The notes below the pieces were generated by a model that had not been told where the DNA came from, did not search any database, and saw only the letters and a list, made by a program, of their open reading frames with translations. This document shows, piece by piece, positions 1-6,501 of a stretch of 9,712 bases of DNA. The stretch's first letter is position 1; every line of letters begins with the position of its first letter. A program made the position numbers and the translations under genes. This DNA is from Planctomycetaceae bacterium (lineage in GTDB: Bacteria > Planctomycetota > Planctomycetia > Planctomycetales > Planctomycetaceae): contig JAGQQQ010000120.1 in the NCBI GenBank assembly GCA_020426125.1, positions 1 through 9,712 on the forward strand, read 5' to 3'.

Positions 1-1965
1 CAATATGCCATTCCCATAGGGGGCGGGGACGGGCCATCCCGTCCAGTCGCTCCGACAGGACAACTCCAGCGACGCCCCGCCGACTTCAGCCTCGGTCGCC
101 TCTTCGGCGGTGGCGGCGCGACGGACTACTGGGACATCCCCGCCGATCTTCAGTTCCAACTCCTCCAACGCTACCGGGAATTGGCCGAACGGGAAGTCCG
201 TCTCGGGCGCTACCGTCGAGCGGCGTACATCTACGGCGAACTGCTTAACGATCTGAACTCCGCCGCATCGACCCTGGTGAAAGGGGGACATTACCGAGAG
301 GCAGCGGTTCTCTATCGGGACCGATTGCACCGCCCGTTGGAGGCCGCCCAGTGTCTCGAACAGGGAGGGCTGCTCCATGAAGCGATCGCCATCTACGAAA
401 CTCTAGAACGATACGAGACGGTCGGTGATCTGTATTCCGAGTTGGAGGAGGACGAACTCGCGGAGGAGGCCTATCGCAAACATGTCGAGGCCTGTAAGCA
501 GCGAGGGGATTTCCTCGCAGCGACGAAAGCACTCGATGAGAAGTTGCATGTTCCGGAGGAGGCGTTGGTGCTAGTGAAAGAGAATTGGCGGAATTCTTCT
601 CTCCGTCGCGAGTGCCTGCTGAAGTCGTTTGAATTGATGGGGCGTCTGGGCCGACACGACGAAGCGACGGAACAAGTCCAGTTGCTTCGCGGAGGATTGT
701 TTCCGTCGAACTTGACGATGCCGGTGGTGGAAGGCCTCTCGGAGGTGGCATTGACGTATCCGGAACGCGAGGTTTGCGACCGGGCCGAGGATGCGACACG
801 AGTGGTGGTCTCGAAGGCCGTCATCGAAGAGCAGGGGCTCAACTCACAACTCTTTCAAATCCTGGAGAAACTGACACCCGAGGACCGGTTGTTGCCGAGA
901 GATACGAAGCGATACTTGCGGCCCAAACCCGTAAAGCTGACCCGGTCGCCGTCAATCTCCCGGCGCCCACCGCCGAATCGGGGGAAAGCCAATACTGTCA
1001 TTGCCCATATCAAAAAGCGGGGCCGGCTTCCCGGGAGTGTCGAATGGCGGTGCCTGGAGACGTCCCGGGACGCATTTCACGCGCTGGGGACATCCCCTCG
1101 CAGTGAAGGAATGCTCGGTTCCGGCAAGCCCGGCGGCGTGATGCTTGCGTCCGGGCAGCTTGAGGATCTGACGCGAGATCACGTGATCCGCTGGCCAGAG
1201 CGAGAGACCGAGGGGCGACCGGTGCTGATGGCGGTCGATGAAGCGGACCGGACGACGACGATCCATATCCTGGCGAACACTTTAACCATCCAAGAACCGC
1301 AGGACTCCATCGACCGGCAGATCATCGCGGGGACTCCGGGTTGGCTGAAGGCGAACACGTTTGGACTGGCGTCCTGCTCTGGCGTGACATGGGCCGTCGA
1401 GATCCCGGAATTCTCATTGAAAGGGTTCGACCGGAGCGGAGTGCCATTGGCGAACCGCCAACTCCTGCCTCCTCAGGATATGGTATTCCATACGTTGGAA
1501 GGCGAACGGTCCATCGTCCCGATGCACGCTCGCGAAGAGATGGTCTACATCGGGCTTGGGGCTCTGCTGTACTCGGTGAGCCGAAAGAACGATCTCCGAC
1601 AGATCGACGTCGGAGGTCAGATTCTCTCAATTGTCGGAAGTCAGAAGTACACGCGGCCTCGGATTGCGGCGTTCTTCGAGTACGGGGGAGTCGTCGTCTG
1701 GCCGTCGCTGGGCGAAGGTTTAGTAACGGCGCTCTCGGGAGAACTGATTCATCCTCAGGGAGTTTTTCTGCGAGATGGGGCACTCGTCATCTATTCGGAG
1801 TCGGGATGGCAGATGTACGAAACCGCCCGAGGCCGGCTCACCTGGAAAGGAGACATCGAAGGGATCACGCTCACCCCCACCGGCTTGTTCTCGACTCGCA
1901 ACCCGAACGAACTCGGCGTTTGGAACGAAGATGGCACGATTGTCATCTACTCGCTATCGCGTTAA
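1..1965 (+). CDS. TPR-like plus beta-propeller protein, possible bpX6-type component of a MoxR-vWA system (5' partial)
   Basis: The frame is open from base 1, so the true start lies upstream; 654 residues and a TAA stop are visible. A TTG at 181 is inside the open frame and I see no reason to take it as the start. Visible residues 1-45 are Gly/Pro-rich and include the segment FSLGRLFGGGG. Residues about 60-240 are helical, TPR-like units with recurring GxYREAAxLY and EAIxIYE patterns. Residues about 300-335 look like a linker. From about 330 to the end, short beta-rich units such as GGVVVWPS, DGALVIYS and DGTIVIYS resemble propeller blades. There is no catalytic motif, so a scaffold or sensor role is likely. 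A Gly-rich linker, helical repeats and a C-terminal propeller match my memory of bpX6 proteins from MoxR-AAA+/vWA/bpX ternary systems; the bpX6 domain itself would be upstream. Alternative: an unrelated TPR/WD-like scaffold. The coding call is secure; the family is tentative. Confidence 0.8.
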   Translation, partial: QYAIPIGGGDGPSRPVAPTGQLQRRPADFSLGRLFGGGGATDYWDIPADLQFQLLQRYRELAEREVRLGRYRRAAYIYGELLNDLNSAASTLVKGGHYREAAVLYRDRLHRPLEAAQCLEQGGLLHEAIAIYETLERYETVGDLYSELEEDELAEEAYRKHVEACKQRGDFLAATKALDEKLHVPEEALVLVKENWRNSSLRRECLLKSFELMGRLGRHDEATEQVQLLRGGLFPSNLTMPVVEGLSEVALTYPEREVCDRAEDATRVVVSKAVIEEQGLNSQLFQILEKLTPEDRLLPRDTKRYLRPKPVKLTRSPSISRRPPPNRGKANTVIAHIKKRGRLPGSVEWRCLETSRDAFHALGTSPRSEGMLGSGKPGGVMLASGQLEDLTRDHVIRWPERETEGRPVLMAVDEADRTTTIHILANTLTIQEPQDSIDRQIIAGTPGWLKANTFGLASCSGVTWAVEIPEFSLKGFDRSGVPLANRQLLPPQDMVFHTLEGERSIVPMHAREEMVYIGLGALLYSVSRKNDLRQIDVGGQILSIVGSQKYTRPRIAAFFEYGGVVVWPSLGEGLVTALSGELIHPQGVFLRDGALVIYSESGWQMYETARGRLTWKGDIEGITLTPTGLFSTRNPNELGVWNEDGTIVIYSLSR

Positions 1966-3134
1966 GGCTCGTCGATTTCGCGGGGCTCGGAGTCCGGCGG
2001 TCTTGGTCCAAGGTACTGGTAGTAGGTACACGCGATCCTGGCGTTGTAGAGCTTCCGCCGACGGTCCGCGCGCTTGCCGAACTGGCGTTCAAATCCCTCG
2101 GCGGACGTGAGAATGTAGAGCGACCATGTATCGAGGTCGCGGAGCAGTTCTCCCATGTCCCGGTAGAGTTGGGCGACTTCCCGCTTCTCGCCAAGGCGTT
2201 CGCCGTATGGGGGATTGCAGATGAGGACGCCATAGTCCCGATTCGTGGGGAACTCGACGAATTCCTTGTTCTCAAAATGGATGTCCAGCCCCACCCCTGC
2301 GAGCTTGGAGTTTTGCCGGGCGATCTTGACCGCGTCGCGATCCCGATCCCGGCCAATAATGGGAACGGACAACTGTTTCAGGTCTTTCAGATCCCGGGTC
2401 TCCTGACGGGCCTGCGCCCAAAGTTTGTTGGGAATCTGAGGCCATTCCTCGGCCGCGAAACTTCGGTCCCGCCCGGGAGCCAGATTGCGAGCGATCATCG
2501 CGGCTTCGATGGGAATTGTCCCGGATCCGCAAAATGGATCGACGAGCAGCCGGTTTTTGTTCCAGTAGCTGAGTTTGACCATCGCGGCGGCGACTGTTTC
2601 CCGAACAGGAGCCAGGCTCACCAGCCGCCGGTACCCCCGCTTATGGAGCCCTTCCCCTGAGGTGTCGATGGTCAGCAGAACGCGGTCTCCGAGTGCCATT
2701 GCCTCGATGGAGTATTCAATTCCGGACTCCTCGAATTTGTGTCTCAGGTAGACTTTCCGCAAGCGTTCAACGATGGCTCGTTTGACCATTTTTTGGGTGT
2801 TGGGAACGCTCCGAATGGCGGAGCGAACGCACCGGGCATTCACTGGGAACTTCGCATCCACGGGAAGCCACCGTTCCCAGGGGAGTTCCTTCGTCTGATC
2901 AAACAGCTCATCGAAGTCCCGGGCAACGAAATCCCCGATGACGATCTGGACCCGTTCCGCGCAGCGAAGCCAGAGATTCAGCCGACAGATTGCCTCCAAG
3001 GGCGCACGCAGTCGCACACGGCCGTCCTCGACGATGGCCCCCAGATACCCGAGATCTTCCAATTCTCGGACTACGACCGCTTCCAGCCCGAAGGCTACCC
3101 CGACCAACAGGTCGATTTCTTCCGTATTACTCAT
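1962..3134 (-). CDS. rlmL: THUMP-domain class I SAM-dependent rRNA guanine-N2 methyltransferase, RlmL/YpsC-like
   Basis: This 390-residue protein is predicted to methylate a guanine N2 in 23S rRNA; E. coli RlmL, the relative in this family (COG0116), modifies G2445. The N-terminus (about 1-50) has the typical VGVAFGLEAVVVREL opening, a THUMP RNA-binding region spans about 45-160, and LHKRGYR at 163-169 is characteristic. The Rossmann methyltransferase part carries the SAM-binding motif DPFCGSGT (199-206) and the catalytic motif NPPYGERLG (307-315). The length suits a stand-alone RlmL, not the RlmKL fusion. I chose ATG at 3134. The frame extends to a TTG at 3239, but those 35 extra residues do not look homologous and the TTG directly abuts a terminator for the upstream gene. 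No Shine-Dalgarno is evident before either start. Its stop overlaps the stop of the convergent propeller gene by four bases. The exact target base is inferred from the family. Confidence 0.93.
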   Translation of the reverse strand: MSNTEEIDLLVGVAFGLEAVVVRELEDLGYLGAIVEDGRVRLRAPLEAICRLNLWLRCAERVQIVIGDFVARDFDELFDQTKELPWERWLPVDAKFPVNARCVRSAIRSVPNTQKMVKRAIVERLRKVYLRHKFEESGIEYSIEAMALGDRVLLTIDTSGEGLHKRGYRRLVSLAPVRETVAAAMVKLSYWNKNRLLVDPFCGSGTIPIEAAMIARNLAPGRDRSFAAEEWPQIPNKLWAQARQETRDLKDLKQLSVPIIGRDRDRDAVKIARQNSKLAGVGLDIHFENKEFVEFPTNRDYGVLICNPPYGERLGEKREVAQLYRDMGELLRDLDTWSLYILTSAEGFERQFGKRADRRRKLYNARIACTYYQYLGPRPPDSEPREIDEP

Positions 3135-3240
3135 CCGCACGTAACAATCACACTGAATCTCGACCGATTTCCGCAAAGTCCGCTCAGGTGAGAAGAGTAT
3201 CCAGTTCCAAGGCAAGAATGAATGGTTCCGGATTCGCAAA

Positions 3241-3274
3241 AGGAAAAACCCCGACCAGGAATCTCCGGTCGGGG
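3241..3274 (-). terminator. Intrinsic terminator after the YTV-like gene
   Basis: Read on the minus strand, CCCCGACC (3274-3267) pairs perfectly with GGTCGGGG (3256-3249). Three further pairs, GGA with TCC, lie inside past a bulge, leaving a three-base loop, and the run TTTTTCC follows at once. The hairpin starts 30 bases after the TAA of the YTV-like gene. It separates that gene from the methyltransferase, whose promoter must therefore lie between about 3240 and 3134. Confidence 0.9.
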
Positions 3275-3304
3275 CTCAGCAGCGAGTGGGAATCCATCGG
3301 AATC

Positions 3305-4462
3305 TTACTTTTTGGCCACGGACAGTTCCGGGCCATTCCCTGGAACGGGGCTTTGTTTCGCCTCTCGGCTGGTTCGCCAAGCGGAGACACGTGCAATCGT
3401 CGGCACGGCATCGTCTGAGGTCGCGATGGGGCTGTCACCTTCGTTTTTCAACTGAGCCCGGGGTGCGGGTTGCGGAGCCGATGGGGAAGCCTCTTGTGGA
3501 GCAGGCTGAACCGCCGGTGCCTGTTGGCGGAAGATCGGGTTCTGAACAGGAACCTGCTGGGACTTGGGAGCGGCCTGCAGACGAACGCTGCCTTTATTAT
3601 TGGTGGACTGACCATTGGAGTTGGAATCGGCCGTCGCGGCGGGGGTCGGCTCGGCCTGGGCGGACGTCGTGGCCCCCGAGGTGGGATCAACATAGGCCAT
3701 TCGGGTCCGGGTCCCAACGGCGACACGCTTCTTGGTAACCACCGGCTCGTACGCGGTTACGGTCTGGTCTTCCCAGACCGTCTTTTGAACGGCCACCTTC
3801 TGTGTGGTCGTAACGGGAACGGACCGCATGACATTGTATGTCACCTGGCGCGTCGTCGGGATTTGCACAGTACGTTGAACGGGAACCGTCGTCGCGACCA
3901 CGTTGGGAACGAACTGCCTGGAAGCGGTGTAGTTCGGTGTGAACGAGTTCCGAAAGGCCAGACTCATCCGGTTCAATTCCCCGAGCAGTCCCGTCCGTTG
4001 ATCGACCTGGCAGGGGCTCGGCTTACAAACCGGCTGATAATTGGTCCGCCAGTAGCTGTTGTTCTGGCAAACCTGCTGATAGTCGGTGTAAGTCTGGGTT
4101 GTGTACGATGGAACATTGACGGTCCGGGCTTCGGCGACCTGCTGATAAGTGGTCACGTCTCGATCTTCCATCACGGTGACGACCTTTGCCACCTTGACTG
4201 TTTTGGCAACGGGTTTGTAGTCGACTTGCTCGACGTCCTGGTAAACGGTTTCCGTCACCGGCTTCATGCACGGGCAGTCGACGGAGGCCGTTTGATAACT
4301 GGGGGCAATCGCCACGGGCATCACGGGGGCCGTGGCAATGGGTTGTCCACACGGGACACAGGGGTTCCCGCCAAAGAATTGTGCGGAGGCATTCGACGGC
4401 AGGCTGCATGCCGCCGAAACCAGCACAAGCCCGGCCAGAACGTGGGCGCGGATTCCGATCAT
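3305..4462 (-). CDS. Exported Tyr/Thr/Val-rich repeat protein, planctomycete YTV-like surface protein
   Basis: This 385-residue protein has a signal peptide: a basic start, a hydrophobic core (8-19) and a signal peptidase I site after NASA (residue 27). Cys19 lacks a proper lipobox, so a lipoprotein is unlikely. The mature part has two Tyr/Thr/Val/Gln-rich blocks, about 68-130 (TVYQDVEQVDYKPVAKTVKV) and about 186-257 (TVPVQRTVQIPTTRQVTYNV), rich in alternating beta-forming residues. Between them is a segment with Cys132, Cys146 and Cys151. CVPC (35-38) and CPC (63-65) near the mature N-terminus could form disulfides. Residues about 265-385 are low-complexity Pro/Gln/Ala/Ser. YTV proteins were described from the planctomycete cell wall (Rhodopirellula proteomics), and this resembles them; a structural surface role is inferred. 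It has a good ribosome binding site, a candidate promoter and its own terminator, so it is probably monocistronic. The export call is firm; the family name is moderately sure. Confidence 0.87.
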   Translation of the reverse strand: MIGIRAHVLAGLVLVSAACSLPSNASAQFFGGNPCVPCGQPIATAPVMPVAIAPSYQTASVDCPCMKPVTETVYQDVEQVDYKPVAKTVKVAKVVTVMEDRDVTTYQQVAEARTVNVPSYTTQTYTDYQQVCQNNSYWRTNYQPVCKPSPCQVDQRTGLLGELNRMSLAFRNSFTPNYTASRQFVPNVVATTVPVQRTVQIPTTRQVTYNVMRSVPVTTTQKVAVQKTVWEDQTVTAYEPVVTKKRVAVGTRTRMAYVDPTSGATTSAQAEPTPAATADSNSNGQSTNNKGSVRLQAAPKSQQVPVQNPIFRQQAPAVQPAPQEASPSAPQPAPRAQLKNEGDSPIATSDDAVPTIARVSAWRTSREAKQSPVPGNGPELSVAKK

Positions 4463-4469
4463 GGGAGAT

Positions 4470-4473
4470 TCCT
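4470..4473 (-). promoter_or_regulatory. Shine-Dalgarno of the YTV-like gene
   Basis: On the minus strand AGGA lies seven bases before the ATG at 4462, within TAGGAATCTCCCATG. It supports that start. It stands out because most other starts in this window lack a clear site. Confidence 0.7.
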
Positions 4474-4563
4474 ACTCTGAAAGGGATTGAGGAGGGAGTA
4501 TCCGAAAGGATGTGAGAACGGCGACCGTGAGAGGAAGTTTGGCCGCCGCGTCATGTGAGACAC

Positions 4564-4593
4564 GTTTTACGGCAACCAGATTCCGGGGGTCAA
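4564..4593 (-). promoter_or_regulatory. Candidate sigma-70 type promoter for the YTV-like gene
   Basis: On the minus strand TTGACC (4593-4588) and TAAAAC (4569-4564) are separated by 18 bases. They match 5 of 6 and 4 of 6 consensus positions. A start about seven bases downstream would leave an untranslated leader of roughly 95 bases. The match is by eye and planctomycete promoters are poorly characterised. Nothing else in the 238-bp gap 4463-4700 stands out, and I see no intrinsic terminator for the upstream ATPase gene in it. Confidence 0.35.
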
Positions 4594-4700
4594 GACGAAG
4601 GGCAACTTCTGCCGGTCCACTTTGCAGCTTTTACAAGAGATTCCGCCGCTTTTCGAAAACTCCACTCAAGTTTCCCTAGAGCAAAGTCAAGTCGGAATGG

Positions 4701-6200
4701 TCAGCCCGTGCCGAGCTTCTGGTCGTAGCTGTCGAGATCCCGCATGAACAAGGCGAGCGTCGACTGCACAGTTTCCCTTTGAATCTTCCATTGTGGGTTG
4801 TCTTCCGTGTACTTACTGCAATGGTCAATCAGCAAACGGTACAGGAATTTGAACAGGTGCCGCGGAGCCCGGAGGCGGTCAAAGGTCGTAATCAGTTCCT
4901 GTTCGCTGATGGAATCATCAAACAGGTCACGGATCGTGACCGGAGATTGGGAGTCTTGCGAGCAGGCTTTCAGCCGATCATTGGCAACGTCGTACAGGCC
5001 CTGACCGGTCCAGCTGAGTGAGGGGATCAGGTTTTGCTTATCGAGCCGGGACCGTTCGTAGAATTCTTTTTCCTGCCGGTTGAGATAGCCAGCCACGGTC
5101 GAAGGCAGAAGCAGCTTAAAGGCCATGTCGGGGTGCTTCAGAAACTTGTTGTCGAACAGCGGCCAGATCAGGTCGCGGATCCGTTCCGGAGAACCATGTA
5201 CCAAATGGGGTTCGTCGACTCGGTCCACCAAGACAACGATGTTATCAAACCCCAGTGTTTTCAAGACCGATTGCAGCCGCTCGATCAGAGCGTACCGATC
5301 ATCTCCGCGGGCGCGCGAAGGGACGGGTTGCCCGATGACATCCCCTTGTTCAAAGCTGGCGAGAATCGACCGCAACGAGCCGACATGATGATCGGTGACC
5401 CGAATCTGTTTTTTGACGCGGTACGCCGTCCACCAGCACTTAAACTGCCGCCACAACAAAGGAAGCCAGCCTCCGACGACAATCACCCAGACCCAGACAT
5501 TGAAAAATGTCGCCCACTCTTCGGAAAAGCGGGAAACCAGCCCCAGGGTCACGGCCGTGACAATCAATCCGAGACCCCAGTCCCAGTAGGATTTCCAGTT
5601 GGCGAACTTCAGTTTGCGGCGAAGCTGATTCCAGCGGCTCGTGGCCGAGTGCTCGCGATTGTCATCGTAGAAGGCTGCGAGGAGGAGAATGTCCCGTTTC
5701 TGGCTCCGAGAGAGTTTGTTGGTTTGCGCGGAGGTGATTTTGGAGGACTCATCTCGGCTGTCGCGACCGTCGTTGCGAATCGTGTCAGCCAACCGAGTGA
5801 CAGCCAATGTGAGAATCGCATCCATGTGATCCCACAATCTCCAGTTCTGGAGGGCCTTTTCCGGTCGACGTTTCCGACCGACAAGCCGTTCCCGAAAGTT
5901 ATCCAGAAAGGGATTGAAGTCCTCATACTGGACGACAAACGAACGTTCTTCGGGGTTTTCGAGATTGTGCTCTCGCAGCTTGCTGACAATTTGCAGCCGC
6001 AAAGCGGTCTTTCCGCTCCCCTGTTCCCCAAAAACGACCGAGGTCGACGGGACTCCGGGATCTCCGAAGATCTTGTCCCACGCGGAATGATGAGTGCCGT
6101 TCAGGCAGTGGTCCCGGAACACCCGATCCGCCGCCGCATCTTCCTGAGAAAAGGGGTTGTCGGTGATATTGTAATGGTTCAGGAACTGATGGATCTTCAT
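4701..6200 (-). CDS. Membrane-anchored P-loop ATPase, KAP-like
   Basis: This 499-residue protein has Walker A GEQGSGKT at 58-65 and a Walker B strand NIVVLVD ending at Asp326, followed by R-V-D-E with Asp329 and Glu330. Between them lie two hydrophobic helices, about 208-224 and 232-250, flanked by basic residues, which would place both ATPase halves in the cytoplasm. A membrane hairpin inserted inside the P-loop domain is typical of KAP NTPases. The N-terminus with NPF at 15-17 also recalls ExeA/ORC-like AAA+ ATPases. FKLLLPSTV (361-369) could be the sensor strand, and RLRAPRHLFKFL (442-453) a C-terminal helical motif. I chose ATG at 6200, giving MKIHQFLNHYNITDNPF, over an upstream ATG at 6398 whose 66 extra residues look non-coding; no Shine-Dalgarno is visible. 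Both neighbours appear to be separate units, so a partner cannot be named. The ATPase and membrane calls are firm; the family is tentative and the function unknown. Confidence 0.85.
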   Translation of the reverse strand: MKIHQFLNHYNITDNPFSQEDAAADRVFRDHCLNGTHHSAWDKIFGDPGVPSTSVVFGEQGSGKTALRLQIVSKLREHNLENPEERSFVVQYEDFNPFLDNFRERLVGRKRRPEKALQNWRLWDHMDAILTLAVTRLADTIRNDGRDSRDESSKITSAQTNKLSRSQKRDILLLAAFYDDNREHSATSRWNQLRRKLKFANWKSYWDWGLGLIVTAVTLGLVSRFSEEWATFFNVWVWVIVVGGWLPLLWRQFKCWWTAYRVKKQIRVTDHHVGSLRSILASFEQGDVIGQPVPSRARGDDRYALIERLQSVLKTLGFDNIVVLVDRVDEPHLVHGSPERIRDLIWPLFDNKFLKHPDMAFKLLLPSTVAGYLNRQEKEFYERSRLDKQNLIPSLSWTGQGLYDVANDRLKACSQDSQSPVTIRDLFDDSISEQELITTFDRLRAPRHLFKFLYRLLIDHCSKYTEDNPQWKIQRETVQSTLALFMRDLDSYDQKLGTG

Positions 6201-6320
6201 GGCAAAATGGGAGTTACAGAATGACACCGAAGTCCGTCCCGGCCGCGGGCAAGCCAAAGTGGAAAAATGAGGGATGGCATCATTCTCTATTGTGCGGATC
6301 GAAACAGGATCGATGTAACC

Positions 6321-6384
6321 GATCCCCCCCCGGACTGCAACCGGTTGCAACGGAATCCCCCCATGTTCTCCAGATTGGGGGATC
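6321..6384. repeat. Nested inverted repeat upstream of the ATPase gene
   Basis: GATCCCCC (6321-6328) is the reverse complement of GGGGGATC (6377-6384). Between the arms is a perfect 14-base palindrome, TGCAACCGGTTGCA (6336-6349), and another C-run at 6357-6362. No T-run follows on either strand, so it is a poor terminator. It could be an operator or an untranslated-leader structure for the ATPase gene, or the end of a degraded element. It lies in the 301-bp gap 6201-6501, which otherwise holds only the tRNA-like fragment; I see no convincing gene there. Confidence 0.5.
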
Positions 6385-6420
6385 TCAAGTCCGCCCACGT
6401 GATGGAGACCTCCACGGAAC

Positions 6421-6457
6421 GATTCGAACCTGTGACCTCAGGGAGTGGTGTCCCGAG
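6421..6457 (-). other. tRNA 3'-half-like remnant (T-loop and variable-loop match)
   Basis: On the minus strand 6438-6421 reads AGGTCACAGGTTCGAATC, which looks like a tRNA variable loop, the 5' T-stem and a full T-loop. Just before it, 6457-6437 can form a seven-pair hairpin with one bulge and a six-base loop, in the place of an anticodon arm. The 3' T-stem should continue CCTGT but reads GTTC, and no D-arm or acceptor stem is found, so this is not a functional tRNA. It may be a tRNA fragment left by integration or decay, or a chance match. Confidence 0.4.
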
Positions 6458-6501
6458 AAATACTCAAACGCCAGGTCATGAGAAATCGGGGCGAGTCGCT
6501 G

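Noticed and set aside
1341..2660. Long plus-strand open frame of 439 residues spanning two genes
   Set aside because: It crosses the end of the propeller gene and runs antisense through the methyltransferase. Its product is Arg/Pro-rich with no family pattern, as expected for a shadow frame in GC-rich DNA.
3135..3239. N-terminal extension of the methyltransferase to TTG 3239
   Set aside because: It would begin two bases from the T-run of the upstream terminator and adds residues not typical of the family.
3470..4480. Plus-strand open frame of 336 residues opposite the YTV-like gene
   Set aside because: It is antisense to a gene with a clear signal peptide, ribosome binding site and terminator. 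Its Gly/Arg/His-rich product comes from the repetitive Tyr/Thr/Val codons on the other strand.
5034..6224. Plus-strand open frame of 396 residues opposite the ATPase gene
   Set aside because: The minus-strand frame carries Walker A, Walker B and membrane helices in proper order; the plus-strand product has no recognisable motif.
6201..6398. N-terminal extension of the ATPase to the ATG at 6398
   Set aside because: The 66 extra residues cover the inverted repeat and have no domain-like character, whereas ATG 6200 gives a natural family-like N-terminus.
6421..6480. A complete functional tRNA gene on the minus strand
   Set aside because: The T-stem does not close and no D-arm or acceptor stem can be found, so only a fragment is supported.
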